DNA of 64,000 nt. It comes from Larimichthys crocea. Lineage: Eukaryota; Chordata; Actinopteri; Sciaenidae. The translations under genes and the position numbers were made by a program. The stretch lies in assembly GCF_000972845.2 (NCBI RefSeq), contig NC_040021.1:8475291-8539290 (forward strand), in the 5' to 3' direction. Below are positions 26,050 to 39,569 of the stretch, one piece after another. Under the pieces are notes generated by a model. That model searched no databases. It saw nothing but the letters and a program-made list of their open reading frames with translations, and was not told the origin of the DNA. Every line of letters begins with the position of its first letter. Positions within the stretch are counted from its first letter, which is position 1.

Positions 26050-26196
26050 CGTGGAGTCTGCATGTTCTCTCCTGGTGACCCTACATTACCTGTAGATGTG
26101 AGTGTGAATGGTTGAACTGCTAAGTCATCTGGGGTAGGCTCCAGCTCGTTGCAACCCTGATGAGGATAAGCGGTTACGGTAAATGGATGGATGGAG
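26050..26196 (+). repeat. L2-type LINE or SINE 3' end
   Basis: GTGGAGTCTGCATGTTCTC, TGTAGATGTGAGTGTGAATG, GGGTAGGCTCCAGCTCGTTG and GAGGATAAGCGGTTACGG, with the terminal ATGGATGG tail, match in order a very common teleost 3' end. It is internally deleted compared with fuller copies. Confidence 0.65.
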
Positions 26197-26558
26197 GCAG
26201 GTATCTTCACAGATCTCTCCTCCTGGCTGTAATTCTCAGCTTTCATCTTGTATTGCGCTACATGATGCCTATCAACATTTAGTTCTCTACAACTTCTCTT
26301 TCCTAAAGCACGGCCAAGCTGGCTACAGTCCGGTCAAAAGATTTCAATCTTGGTTAGAAACACAGCCGCCTTTATGGTAAAGTCAACTCTAGTTAATGAG
26401 ATGTGCAAACACGTATTTTTGGAAAAAATTAGGCATACTGTCCTGTTTAAAATAGATAACCTAATCCTCACAAGCTGAAAATTCACACTTGAAATGACGT
26501 GATGTGACATACAGAAGGTTGTATACTGCATGATCTGCTCTGCTTCTTCACTGTATCA

Positions 26559-26572
26559 CCAAAAGAGGGCAG
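26559..26572 (+). promoter_or_regulatory. Partial CTCF-type motif downstream of sod2
   Basis: CCAAAAGAGGGCAG matches 12 of 14 positions of the CTCF core, with the central AGAGGGCAG intact. Confidence 0.25.
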
Positions 26573-27214
26573 TGTCTCCCAAGGTTTGCTGCTGCTGACG
26601 CTCTTTGGATCATTGAGTAGTATCTACACATCACCAGGTGAATGTATGGGAGTTATATATTCATGTATATATTTTGGCTCAGACAGACTTTAAAGTTAAT
26701 GAACCTCTTCAAACTGCACAATCCACAGCAGATTTTAAAGGACTCAGCAGTACTCTCTGTGTTATTTTATATCAAAAAAGGATGTTTTGATATCGAGTAC
26801 ATCAAGTAACTGTCCGGTGGGGTTCATCTCCTGTCATCCATGTGGCTCTGCTCTTTGCGTCAGAGATTAGGACTGAGCGGTTTAGCAGTGGGAATATCAC
26901 ATTCCAGAGATCTCTCCCTTTTCCTGGAGGTGCTGTCATTATGCAGAGGTGAACTGGTTTTCAGTGGACACGGTGAGTTCAAGCACATGGTGACCAGACT
27001 CCAACCGCAAGACTGCAATCAGCATATTCTTTGGATTAAATTGTGTGTCCATAGTTTGGCTACACCGACTCTAACTGAATGAATCAATAAAAGTGAAAAC
27101 ATGTAAATCAAACACTGAGTTGTCACATCTTGGTGTTGTTTGACTCTGTTGTTAGATAGATAATGACTGCTAAATGTGGTAGAAATCAGCTACAGCAGAA
27201 AGCTGATTTTTTTT

Positions 27215-27370
27215 TTTTTTGTACCAGGCTGTAAACATGTTTATTTCTGCGGTGAAGTTAGACATTTTAACACAGGGGCTTATGGAGACTGACTCGCTCT
27301 GTAGCCAACCTCAAGTGGACGTTTGAGGAACTGCAGTTTTTGGCACTTCTGCAGTGGCTTCACTTGGTGG
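27215..27370 (-). repeat. Dispersed repeat family A, minus-strand copy
   Basis: Contains GTACCAGGCTGTAAACATGT, TTTATTTCTGCGGTGAAGTT and GGGGCTTATGGAGACTGACT, the reverse complements of the first blocks of the copy in acat2 intron 1. It continues with a segment that reappears at 39850-39960. Confidence 0.6.
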
Positions 27371-28439
27371 AAACTGACTTCAGACTTCTTTTGGATTGCA
27401 TGACAAAGAACCACTTTAGTTTATCAGAGCCATAAATACAGAGCACACAAACCTGAGTACTTTTATTTAGGAGGCATTGCCAGCATTTAAAATCAGAAGT
27501 CCCCCCCCACCATTCCACCACTAGCATTTATAAGATGATGGTTTGTCTAAACGTGGCCTACTTTTGCTTTATAAAAGTTTGGTTGCGCCAAAAATTATTT
27601 CCCTCTTCCACAACTCATAAAAAAGATGGAATTCACTCAGGATAGAGTTTCTTTAAGCTCTGGAAGTAAGGAGAGGAAAATATTGGGGAAATGTCTCAGT
27701 CACTGAGTTTACCTCCTCAGAAATCTGTCTTTCTTCATTCTCTTATGGTTTTTTCTAAAAAAAAAATGCCTCTACAACCACTTTTCATGCAAAAAGTTCA
27801 AAGTGAAATGTACACACACGTCGAACTTTGTCACTTATCCCATTTTCAATCTCCACCAAGGAATAGCCACATATACAGAAAGGCCAAATTTATGTTGTTT
27901 TTTTTTAAACGCACGTTGATCAGTGTTAGAAAGAACGTTCATTTGTAACAACAGTTTTGTTTAGCTTTCCTCACACACACACACACACACACTGGGAAAT
28001 AAGAGCTCTGCTGTTGGTGTGGTTGCACACAAGCATGCAATGTGGCTTTCTTTCACATCCTTATTTTCATTGTGTAGGCATAAGTGGTGGAAGTGCATGT
28101 CTGTCACATACTGTATTTTTTACTTATTCAAATGGCCTGTGTTACCACACACTGGGTTTTATTATTTTTGACGGTTTCCCACATTTGAAAGATGAATGTT
28201 GGGTGGCCAAGAGAGAAACTTTCAAAAAATAATATCATATTACTTATTTGGACTTGTTACCATTTTCTATGCCTCTAATAAGCCTTTTTTTTTATTCATA
28301 TGTTTTTTGTTTTTGTTGGTTTTTCAAGCAGAATGCTGAGTTTGTGGTTGGATGGATGCAGTAAAACACAGCCAAGGGTGTACTGGTGGAGTTGCCTACA
28401 TGGATTGTAGAATAAGAAAAATTATATTTTTGAAATATG

Positions 28440-28560
28440 TAAGTGTAAGCAGTTGACTAACACTAAAGCCTAATAGTAACAGTTAACAGTGGAAAGAGGG
28501 AGCTAAAGTAACGGATAAATAGTTTTGAAAGTATTGGAAAAACAATGAAATGCTGTGTAA
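28440..28560 (+). repeat. Periodic AGCTAAA/GTTAACAGT repeat, small copy
   Basis: Blocks such as TTGACTAACACTAAAGCC, TAATAGTAACAGTTAACAGT and AGCTAAAGTAACGGATAAAT repeat the wording of the larger copy at about 30190-31545, where TAATAGTAAAAGTTAACAGT and TAGCTAAAAGTAATGG occur several times. Confidence 0.5.
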
Positions 28561-30240
28561 TGGATGAATTGTTGAAACATCTAGCTTCTGGTACAATTTC
28601 AAACTTGAACCAACTAACCAAATATTGACAGTTCAACTGAATGAAAAGTTAAAGTAACAAATTCAGTTTTTGTACAGGTTTTGACAGGGCTGCATGGTAG
28701 GAAACAAAGGTTGGGATCATATAGATCTGTTACTTCACACCTTCAGTAAATGATCAATAAACTTATTTGTCATTTACATTCAAGCAAATCTGATATTTAT
28801 GCTACACATACTCGTCACATGACTCATATCCTCAATGGAGTCCCTTCTATCTCCCCAAACCTTTGCAGCTTTTCTCATCACTTTGCCATTAGGCTCCAGA
28901 CTATCCTCCGCCCTGCAATGCAAAGCTGTCCCACACTGTCCCCTGATGTAGATTGCTTGCGCTGTTTGCCCTATACACAAGCTGTCATTGTCCCATTTGG
29001 ACTGGAAAGCCATTACAAAAAGTGAAGTGTCAACATTTAGGAGGTAAAACTTTCCAGCATTTTGCCGTCCGTTGTTCCTGGCAAGCGAGGGTGAGTTAAA
29101 TTCAGGGCACCCGTTTGGGTCCGAGCCCGTGTCTGAGTGCTTTGGAGAGGGAGCTCTCTACCAGGCCAGGAACCAGACATTTTAGTGAGCCTGTGGCAGC
29201 AGGGTTTTTGTGGGAAGTGTTGATACCTCAGCCTGACAGCGTGATTGATTCATCATGGCAGTTGAAAAGACAGAAAAGCATCCTCAGGGGTTATAAAGTA
29301 TAGGTGTATACAGTATATTTCATCAGCCCTCCGTGGTTTGGTTTCTTCTGCCTCTATTAGTGTTTCATCTGCTTCAATCTGGAAATCTCTCTCTGAAAAA
29401 TGTCTCCACTTAAAAAAAAAAAAAAAAAATTGTTTTAGCGAGAGGGCGTGACTGTGTCTGGTTCATTCTTCACAGTTATGTAACGGTCACTTGCACCAGT
29501 GAGTCTGAAGGCTTGTGGACATCGTTTAGGCAGCAGAGTGTGATAAATCATCGCAGGCCCGGGGTCATTTAGGTTTATGTGGGATTGATCCAAGCTTGAC
29601 AAATCCACACGGATATAACTGGCTTTTCTTTTTCTGTGCTCAATGCCAAATGTAGCTCATATAAGGACAACATCTGTAGGTTCCCGTACCCACAACATGA
29701 ACAATAAGTGCACAAATTTGTACTCTTTAAAGTCACCTCTGCATTTCGTTTCGTGAATCGTTTTACACATTTACAAATCCACAGCTTAAGTGAAAAGCTC
29801 CAACACCTTGTTTTAAAAGTTATTGCCTGTATTTTATCTTTCCACAGCCATAATTTCTAAAAGCTGCCATCTCTGCGTTTTTTGACCTTGGCAATTAAGC
29901 CTGTTGGATTTCGATTCAGTGAACCCACTGGATTTAATCAAGAGAGCAGATAAGTTTCTGTCTGTCAAAGACTGGATGACTTCTCGCTTCCTTTTTGCTG
30001 AGAGTCAGCATTCAGCAGGTCAACTTTGGCCCGGCACTCAGGATGTCAGAGAGGGAAGAGACTAAAACGGAATATCTTGGCTGAATATTATAACGCAATA
30101 AGGTGCCTTCATGTGCAGACTCGACTTCCTCTGTGCGATGGAGCCGTGCCTGCTCAATAGTGCTCCCACCCAGTTCAACTGAAAAAAACAATACAAGTGG
30201 CCATATTTAAAAATCACATCAGTAATGGTTAGCTAATACT

Positions 30241-30753
30241 CAATCATGAGGGTGTGGGGAGGTTACAGGAAAGGATCCAAATGCAGGGAATTAAACAAGT
30301 GCTAACTTTAATGGCAAACAAAACAGTGAGAGATAAAACACAAAGACACCAGGAGCAGGATACAAAACAGACTAAAGATAAAGCATCTGGGAAAACAAGG
30401 CAAAAATCACAAACAAAAGACTCAAAGAAACAGGAAACTAATCCAAAAGGGCAAAAAAGCAAGGTCAAAAACAGAAAAGATATAAAAACCAGAACCATGA
30501 ACGCTCAGACACTCTGAGAAACAAGTTAGAAAACACACAGACACAAAACACAAGAAACCAAGAACAGACAGACAAAGAAAACAAAGGAAACACAGGAGCT
30601 AAATAGACAGGACTAATCAGGGACAGGTGAAACAAATCAGGGGCAGGTGCCAAATCAAAAAAGGCGAGAAACAAGACAGGAAGTAGAATAAGACAAGACA
30701 GACAGGGTGGAACTACAAAATAAAACAGGAAACACAGAAACAAAACTGTTACA
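30241..30753 (-). mobile_element. 513-bp interspersed element with 6-bp target-site duplication
   Basis: Flanked by AATACT at 30235-30240 and 30754-30759. Outside both flanks lies the same periodic repeat (TTAGCTAA and TAGTGGATAAATG), so the insertion split it. The plus strand is extremely A-rich and pyrimidine-poor; the minus strand ends in GCATTTGGATCC, a wording common at the 3' end of a fish retroposon family. Its long open frames on both strands come from base bias, not from coding. Confidence 0.65.
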
Positions 30754-30939
30754 AATACTAGTGGATAAATGTTTTAACTAGTTAGCTAAAAGTAATGGTT
30801 AACACTGAAATAGTGTCAAAGTATATGGCCTACTGTTGAAATAGTTAGCCAAAAGCAATAGATGCATATTTAAAAAGCTAGTGAAGAAATGTTTAAACAA
30901 GTGTATCTTTACACTTTTAGCTATTTTTGATAGCAAATA

Positions 30940-31322
30940 GATAGCAAATATTTTGGCTGTATTATGGCATACATTTGGCATTTTTGGCTTTCTTTTGGCA
31001 TTAAGGAAGCCTTAACTGTGGTATGATTAGGGTTATCCATAATAGATAAGGAGGCACCAGCAATATATGGCTGAGTTAAGGCATGTTTATGGCATGCCAG
31101 AAGATTGGGCGCGAGCGGGAACAGCTGATTTGGGGCTCTTCTGGGACATTTATGGCTATATTTTGGAAGTCCACAATTTGTTTTGGGTGAATTTTGGCTC
31201 CCTTTTGGTATTGTTTTTGGCTTTGCTAATTTGGGCCATTTATGGCCCAGACATCCACCCATAACCTTGCCAAAATGAAAGCCAGATTTGGGCCAAAGCG
31301 AAGCCAAAAGATTTTTGCTATC
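30940..31322. mobile_element. 383-bp TIR element rich in TTTGGC blocks
   Basis: The left end reads GATAGCAAATATTTTGGCT and the right end is the near-complement AGCCAAAAGATTTTTGCTATC with a one- or two-base gap. The interior repeats TTTTGGCT, TTTGGCAT and TTATGGC in one half and GCCAAAA in the other. It also sits inside the periodic repeat. No transposase frame exists, so it is a non-autonomous element. Confidence 0.6.
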
Positions 31323-32199
31323 TGGGAAGTAATGGACAAATGTTTACTTTTAGCATTTAGCATTACTTTTAGCTTACAATTGAAATGGTTAACGGTTGAG
31401 ATAGTTCCTTAACTATAATGGATAAACAAAACAAAGTAGTTAGCTATTTATATTGTAGCCTAATAGTAAAAGTTAACAGTTGAAAAGGATAGCTACAGGT
31501 AAGGGATATACAGTTAGCTAAAAGCACTTTATTTATAATTACTCTTGTCTCTTCAGGTGGCCTCCATAAACACATAAAAATACCTTTCCTCATTCATCTC
31601 CAGGTATCCACAAAAGTAGGTAATGGTGACAGACAGTAGCAAGAGAGGGAGCCTTATAGTGGAAGCCAGGAAAGAGTTATCTTGCCATTAATCACCATGT
31701 GCCTGAAGGATTTACTGACATATAAACCACTTAAACTAGAAATTATCATTAAATGGGAGGTAGATATTGAATTTATTTTTTCGTTGTACCTCCTCTTTGG
31801 CTCTGTGCAGCATATAGAGCAGACCAGACAGAGTTCTGGCTCTGATAGTACTGATATCACTGAGATACACATGTTGACTTAAAATTATCTGATGTTTGTG
31901 GAATCTTTGCTCCATCAAAGAGCGAAGCATGAGCGAGAAAAGCTGCGAACCGATGATCAAAGAAACAACTGAATGAGTAACACCGTCTTTACAAAGTGAT
32001 TTTGTAACCGATTTGACAATGTGTGGACAAGGCCGCGTCTCTGGATCAAAAGAATGTGTGGAGTGTGTATAAAGAGAGGTACAAAAGTATACAACTCATT
32101 GGGCATCAGTGCTTAAATGGGTGGATCAGAGAAAACATTATGTCATAGACAGAGGACGGACTTTATTTAGATGGACAGAAGCCTGCAAGCTCGTTCCAG

Positions 32200-32290
32200 C
32201 AACCCACAGGTTTCTAAAGAGCCATTTTGAAGCTCAAAATCTGTGGCTCTGCCTGTTCTGCCTCCCGGCTGATCTAAAACTCGGCAAAGA
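32200..32290 (-). repeat. Family A distal fragment
   Basis: ACCCACAGGTTTCTAAAGAG and TTTTGAAGCTCAAAATCTGT are the reverse of the distal block seen in the family A copies in acat2 intron 1 and at 62.2 kb. A similar fragment is at 48240-48290. Confidence 0.45.
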
Positions 32291-33480
32291 CGTGGATCAT
32301 CCAACTGTCTTTGCAATATGATGGTATATTTAAACTGCTTGTCCCAGTTTGGAGACGGTTTGTTATCATAAATGTAGCGAGTCGACAACTTTGCTAACAG
32401 CCAAACATCAAGCAAAGTTAACAACACAAGACATAGAAGCCAGCTAATATTACTTACTAGTCCAACAGCAGTCAGTCCAGCTCGGCGCCTGTCTTTCAGC
32501 CTTTTATTTCACCAAGCTCTCACCAACAACTAAAAGTCAGTTCCAGATTTACTTTTGTCCGGCGGCTTCTTACTCTCTCATTTTCTCTCTTAACTTGCTC
32601 TGTCAACTTTCACTTCGGTCTGTTCATCTCTGTCATGATGTCCATTGAGTGTGGTTACATTACCCACTTTCGAGCTCCGGTTCTGGCATGACACCAGCTC
32701 CACTCTCCATCAGCAAACCCCAACGACCTGGGCATGAAAACCTCCTCTTCTTCACTGTGGTCTGAAACACCTTTGGGTACAAACACTAACACTCCTCTGG
32801 TGCTCCAAACTTACAGTCTGGGCAGCCCGGCTAATAAACGGAGCTAGTATTATCTAACAGCAGCTATACTTTGCAGCAGTTTACTTCACTACCCATTACA
32901 AAACTCTGCAAATTTTCTCCATAAAACATGATCCATTTTCACAAAACCAGTCAAATAACTGGTGAAGTGCGTCTTCACGTAAAGAATTTCGTACATCTGA
33001 TGGGTGATCGTCTCCGCAGCACAAAGTAGACCTGATTACACATCAGCATGATTTTAAAATAATTATTTTATGGTTACAATGTTTCTTTAATGGTACAATT
33101 TGTAACACGTGTGTTAAAATATGAACTCGAAGCGCTGTGAACCCAACCAGGTCAAAGTTGCACGTTCACGAGTGCATGTGAGGTTGAACAAAACATAAAT
33201 TCTATTAGAGGTTCAGTATATGCCAACGCATTGAGCTGTGTCTGCAGTTTTCCCTCATAACCTTTACCAATACACTGTGGAAAGCTGGCCGTGTTAGCAG
33301 CAGCAGAACTTTTTTTTTCTGGGAAGGAATGACAGAGAATCTTCTTCTGGAAAACAACATCTTTGACAAATGTGCATGCACGAGAGGAAAGAATATGAAC
33401 TGAGTTGGCGCTTACTCTATATAACACACAGGCCTTTATCCTTATGATGCATGCTTAATTGTTCGCTGTATTACTCAGTA

Positions 33481-33763
33481 TTATCCATCTATCCATTTTT
33501 TTCCACTTATCCAGGGTTGGATCATGGTGGTAGCAGATTTAGCAGGGTGTCCCGCTCTCCAGCAACCCAATTCCAGCTCCTCCTGGGGTATCCTGAGGTG
33601 TTCCCAGGCTAGATGTGCTATGTAGTCCCTCCAACATGTTCTGGGTCTGCAGAAGCAGCAGCAGCGGCCATGGCAATCTTTTTTCTTTGAGCACTGAGAG
33701 TGGGGAGCCAACCTTGGGGTTATTGGACGACCCACTCTACCACTGAGCCACGGTCAGCCCTTA
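33481..33763 (-). mobile_element. LINE-like and tRNA-SINE fragments, minus strand
   Basis: Reading the minus strand, GTGGCTCAGTGGTAGAGTGG at the 33.75-kb end is a tRNA-like A box. The other half (33486-33650) carries TCCACTTATCCAGGG, CCAGCTCCTCCTGGGG and GGTGTTCCCAGGCTAG, the reverse of a common fish LINE end. The two may be one composite or two neighbouring insertions. The open frame through it is a repeat artefact. Confidence 0.55.
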
Positions 33764-33904
33764 AGGTTGACTATACTGTAGGTGAGTGTTGGAACATATG
33801 TGTTGGAGGAGCTAATGGTGCCTAACCAGGCTTACAGAGGGAGCAAGGAGAGTGAAGCATCACAGAGACGTGGCTGAATGAACTCACTTTGAACTTCAAG
33901 CTTT

Positions 33905-34050
33905 CACTTCGAAAGCGGTGAGCTGAAGACAGTCAGGAAATCAGGGAGAGGGGGAACAACACACAGCAAAGGACCACAGGCTGAAAATGGGTTGATGGTT
34001 TGTATGTGGGGCACCAACTCTACCACTTGAGCCACCAAGGTGCCCCTATT
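33905..34050 (-). mobile_element. tRNA-derived SINE, minus strand
   Basis: Minus strand: GGTGGCTCAAGTGGTAGAGT as the tRNA-like head, then CTTTGCTGTGTGTTGTTCCC and CCTGACTGTCTTCAGCTCAC. This is the same general family as the SINE in the wtap intron. The ends GGGGCACC/GGTGCCCC form an 8-bp inverted pair. Confidence 0.6.
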
Positions 34051-35202
34051 TATGAGTATTTTCTTATCCACCTTGTGTAATGTGAGTCTATCTTATCTTA
34101 TCTTCAAAGAGCCAGAATTCCCATTACTACAACAATGTGGACCGTTTGTACAATTAACAGTGTCTCGCCCTTTTTATGATGACTGGCTTTTCATCTCACC
34201 TTCTGATTCAAAGGTGTGAATCTTTGAGTGAATCACGACTAAAATGGCATTATAAGTTGCTAAAAAAGTCACCGCCGGATGAACAGCGTTTGGTAAGACG
34301 TCTCCAAAATCAAACATGACATCTAACGTGACTTCTAAAGTCATCAGAGATCTCCACAGAAAGCTTCTAAAGTGATTATCTGATGTATAGTATAGTATAG
34401 TGGGAGCTGATAATCATAGCTAGCTATTTTAATCAGAAAACTGCTCTCAGCTGACTTCATGTGTCATGCGTAATGAGATCATGCTGGACAGAAGAGACGG
34501 TCGTCTGTATTTTTTTTGCAGAAATCCATCAGAATGCATTCATCATTCTGCTCTGTTATATTTCATTGTCTGTCTAAACACGTCTCCACATGGAAAACTA
34601 GGAGCAGAAACCAGCATGGAAAAAATGACTGGGTCACAACAGAAGGTATTTTGAAAAGAGAAAGAAGAAAAAAAAGACTTGAGGTCAAACTTCAAATGTC
34701 GCAATGGTAGTTTTTTTCATCTAGTGTCCCCAAAGTTTGAAGGAAGAACAGAAAAGTTGCCCATGAAGGCGTCTTCTACACGAGGTTTCAGTCTCAGCAG
34801 AGACTCTTGGGGGCTTTTTAACTTATTTCCTCTTGCCGTCTTGTTTCACCTGCCACAGGCCTTCACAAATCTGAATCCAGTCTAAAACTGTGGCTACGTA
34901 ACAGAGCAAAGAGTCCAACATTTCTTAATAAGTCTAGACTGCAGCTCCGTAACGAGAACCAGCCTGTGATTGTCGATCAATTTAAATCCCTTGAATCAGG
35001 CATGAAGTGTTGGTCGCTTGTGGGGGGAAGGAAGAAGAAAAAGGCATCTGAGGCCAGTGAGGATGTGGTGAGAAGATGAGGTCTGGATAAAATCATGCGA
35101 CAAGAGGGGGGCAAACCCTCAAGGGGGCAAAGGTCAATTATGGAGATCGAAATGTAGATACGGCGAGCGTAGAGCCGCAGGTTTAATGTTTGTGTGTGTT
35201 GA

Positions 35203-35234
<32 letters not shown>

Positions 35235-36002
35235 CGTGTGTGATGGAGATTCTCCCTGCCAGGGGATTTTCCATAGTCACTGCTGTATTCAGAAACAGAT
35301 GCAATATTGGCAGTGAAAGCAGTAGTCGGGTAGAAAGTCTTAGAAAAATAAGCCCTCAAAGCATTCTTCTCGCTGTCCCAGCTAATTTCACACTCACCCA
35401 CTTTCTCACTGCCATTCTTTCTCTTCTTCATGCAGCCTCTTCGACTACACTGATTCCTCTTGTTCATTTAACTCCCACATCGCTTGTTTTTTTTCCTCCA
35501 AGTCTGGGCCTGTTCCTCGTCTACTTTTTCTTTAAGGATTCCTGATGAAGCGTCTTCTTCACAACAGTCGCCCATTTCAAAACAAACAGGCTGATTAACG
35601 TCAGCCATTCCGCGCACAAATTTTATGCACATGATTCATTTTCCATAAGCTTATACCTTCAACGTCGACAACGATCTTTCATTAGGTACAGGACAGATTT
35701 AACTAACAAATAATTCATCCTCTGGCCTGTGTTATGTGTCTGTTTCTCTCACTATATTCCCTTTCTCCTCCTCCCTCCTTCCTTCCTTCCTTCCTCTCTC
35801 TGCTGCCTATGTGAGGTGTTTCGGCATCAGCGCAAGTCTTCAAGGCCGCATGTGAGTGACCTCATCCTCACACATCTGCGCCAGTGTTTTACCAACCAGT
35901 GCACCATGCAGGGCCTCAGCACTCCGGGAGTTATGATCAACACAGCAGACTGAATTAAGACGGTGTGCTCATATTCATCCAGACACTGCACATTTGAATG
36001 CA

Positions 36003-36034
<32 letters not shown>
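35203..36034. repeat. GT and CA microsatellites
   Basis: A GT run at about 35203-35227 and a CA run at 36005-36034, with a short CTTC run near 35775-35795. The open frames over them are dipeptide artefacts. Confidence 0.8.
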
Positions 36035-36036
<2 letters not shown>

Positions 36037-36329
36037 ATTACTTTCAGGTTTACATTGGAGTCTCAGGGAAGTTCCTTATAAACACACACACACAATAGCA
36101 TCATTGTGGAAGACCCGTCAGCGTCATATAAACTTTTTAACGCCTAATTAGCAGCACAAGTCAGAGCTTTTTATAGACAGAGCTCCACTTTCAACAGTAT
36201 AACTGCGTGTGTGCGTGGTAATGATGGAATAATTACTCTGTTAACTCGACCTAATCGCAACAATAAAGATAAAACAAGCTGCAACCTCCGTGTGAAGTGA
36301 CGCTAATGCTGAAGTGTCAAAAACTGCAA

Positions 36330-36670
36330 TTCCCCATGTTGAAATGTGAAACTTCACAGCAGAAATAAACACGTTTTTACAGCCTGGTACAAATAATGTT
36401 TTGTTTTTTTGGTTTTGGTTGGTCATTTTTTTTATAGAACTCACCTGTTCAAATTATATTAAGGGTTAAAGTTATGCACAATTTCCCAGTTCAAATTATA
36501 TTAAGGGTTAAAGTTATGCACAATTTCCCAGCCACAGAGGTTGGCACTTGGTTTGAGCACCTGGTGTCATTCGACCCGCCTCAGTCCTGCAGAAGAGACA
36601 GGACTGCCAACATGGCGTCTCTTCAGAAAATTACGCCATCCATTCTTTATACTGTCAGTGAGATAAACAA
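36330..36670 (+). repeat. Dispersed repeat family A, copy with internal duplication
   Basis: TCCCCATGTTGAAATGTGAA, CAGCAGAAATAAACACGTTT and CAGCCTGGTACAAATAATG match the acat2 intron copy, as does the end with GACTGCCAACATGGCGTC. A 42-bp internal segment beginning GTTCAAATTATATTAAGGG is tandemly duplicated at 36447 and 36489 with no differences that I see. Confidence 0.65.
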
Positions 36671-39569
36671 GCCAAGCTAGCCTCTTTGTAGATAGATAAA
36701 CCAAGGCTGCCAAAGGCAGAAGACCTAAATGATGCTGGATAAAAAAAGTTAGGGTAAACAAAAGACGCTAAATATGTGTACTAATCTGCACGGTAAACCA
36801 TCTGTCACCTGCCATCTGTCATTTACTCTGATACCTGGAAGTATCCCTCCTGTAGATGTGAGATGTTTCACTGGTTAAGGGAAATATTTGAGCTCCCTGT
36901 GGCATTGGTAGAAAATGAATCACCAGCAGGTCAGCAGGTTTCATCATCTGGGGAACATTATTGCTTGTGAAAAAAAACCCATCATAGTTACTGTTGAGAT
37001 ATTTTTATTTGTACCAAAGTGGTACAGTGCTTAAAGCCATGCTGCTAACAAGTCAAATTCATAATTTTATTATTTTATTGAAGTAACAGGGATCAGCTAT
37101 TTAGTCCTCATTATACATGAAGTTACAGTTTTTTAGGAAAGAAGCTGATGTTGATGATGATGATGAATATTGAAATGTTACTACTTCATAAGTTTGTTAA
37201 TACTTGACTTTCTTAATTGACTACATATCCAGCAGACCTGAGGAAACATTAGCGCTCATTTGTAGATCTGGATTCCTGATGATTGAAAGTCCAATATTTA
37301 CTCCATGGTCGATTTTGGTCTCTACCATCTACTGAGGGAAACATCTGGCTCTTTACCTGCTAAGTTATCCACTATGTTCACCAGCTAGTCTCTTTTAGTT
37401 TGCTGTTTGGTGCTGGACAGGTAGCACTAACCAAAATGGTAAAATTGTGAGCCATAAAACCAAAACAATGAACTGATAGACACTAAAATGGACCATAGAG
37501 CTGAGACGAATTGCAGAGGTGATAATTCTGTCTCGGTTTGTCATCCTCTGTTGTTACTATAAAATATTGGTTAGAGCAGCTTTAAATTAATTTGCAGCCA
37601 CTAGGTTAATGGATACATTCAAAGATACATACAGCACAAGCCCCATCAAAGTAAAGTTGCACGTACTACCTCCATAAACATCCTATGTTGTGCTGCTTTC
37701 ATCTCTCCCATGTGCTTCCGTTTGTTGGCCGTCGTCTTGCCTCAGCCAGCCAGCCCGCCAGCCCAGGCAGCTCCTGTTGTGATGTGAATTTTCCATCCAG
37801 GGCTGAGGGACCAATCAGCCAGAGAAGAGCAGGGTCTGCTCTTTCACAACATCTCCTGGCTCCTGCCCCCATCATGGATGTTTTTTAATACAGAGGATTA
37901 ATAATACTTTACGTAAAATATTGCCTTGGAAGCCTCTTTGGGAAACTGCATAGTACATTTTCCGTGTATGACTTCCCTTTTGTATGAAATGACTTTTCAA
38001 GATGTGATGTTTTTCTTTAAAAAAAAGAAATCCAGATTTAATGGTATGATGTATTTGCCAAGAGGGGAGGGAAGCAATGCATATCTTCAATCCCAAGTTT
38101 CAGATTCATATATTGGATGACTATGTTTGGATCAAGCGTCACTTCAGTTCATTGAGTCGAGCGTAATCATATTTGCATTGCTTTTGTGTATATACTGTTT
38201 ATATTTCTGTCTGCAGCGTATGGCTGCACACACGGAAGTACTTGTGTTTCTGTTTATTCCACATCTGTTACTGTCCCTCTGCGTATAAATAAATCTTGTC
38301 CCTCTATTGCTTTCCAATGCAAGTTAAATGATAAGTAACAACGTCTATCACAAGCACAAGGACCAGACTACGATTTCGTCGTCGCTCGAAAGCTACCGCC
38401 TGTAAATCCTGATTGTTTTTATGTGTTGTTGTGCTCGCTGTCTGTCTGTTTCCTCAGCCATTGGCAGATGGGTGTAACATTTACAACCTCAAAAAGTCAG
38501 ACAGGGTGGGAGTGAGTGTGTAAAAGACCCATGGAAATGGAAATGGAGGCGAGTCTTTGAGAAAAAGGGAAGCAAAGTGTAAAATTCATGAAGCTCAAGG
38601 CAAGAGGTGGACAGCCTGGGCCAACCAGCATTTGCAAACAATTCTTCACATTTGTTTTAGCTTTTATGGAGCACCAGATTGGTTTTGACATGTAGGACAG
38701 CACAAGTGAGTGAGTAGTTCGGCTTGGCGTGCCTTTTGGCGGTCGCCTTATCCAACACCGTCTGAGCTGTCCTGGTTTACCTGTGTGGTGCTTTAGCAGG
38801 TTTAAACAAACACTAATAATTATTAGCAACAACTGTTTTCCTCCTCTGACGTCGAGCCAAGGCTGATTGACTTTGAAGGATTACAGCAGCTGAGAAACAC
38901 TATTCAATAGCCCAGAGACATATGGGGATGAATTCCAAAAGAGTAACGCACATATTCCACCTTCATCTAACACATGGCAAAGAGGAATAAGTCAACTTGT
39001 CAGATTTTCTCAGGTCAATAAATGAGCTGAGAGAAAGAGACATAATAAACCAAAACTGTTTCCATACCATGCTCGCATGCAGAGACAAGTCTGCTTTATG
39101 TTATGCAACTTGCTAGCCGTGCCTTATTTTACAGTGTTTACAATTCAACCTATTTGTTTGACTTCACGCCGTCTCACCGTACGCACAATATTTGATGTAA
39201 CATCCTATTGAGGCACCTCATTTGCTATTATAATTAATTACATAATTATGATTGCAGTTATTGGCCTAGACATGAGTCCTTCTCATTCATTTAAGTGTTG
39301 AAGCAGTGTGATGGGATGTCACAGAGTGGAAGTTGGAAAATGGCGACCAATTATCATGTAGGAAAAGTGTGGGTGGTGGGGAAAGAAGGGCACTTTTGGA
39401 TAAGTTTCCATACCTGCAAGATCCTTCTTCAAAGACTGCTGCTGTGAAGAGTGTTGGCGTCTGATCAACCTTCAAACTAAATTTCTCGGTTCATCTTTTT
39501 ATTTTCTCATCAGCACCTGTAGCAACCGACCAAAACACCGGGAAGAGGGGGAAATGCAATTTCAGTTCT

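Noticed and set aside
30244..30743. Long open frames on both strands
   Set aside because: They result from extreme base bias of an interspersed element that has a target-site duplication; no domain is visible.
35183..35545. Open frames with Thr-His or Val-Cys repeats
   Set aside because: Direct translation of a GT/CA microsatellite.
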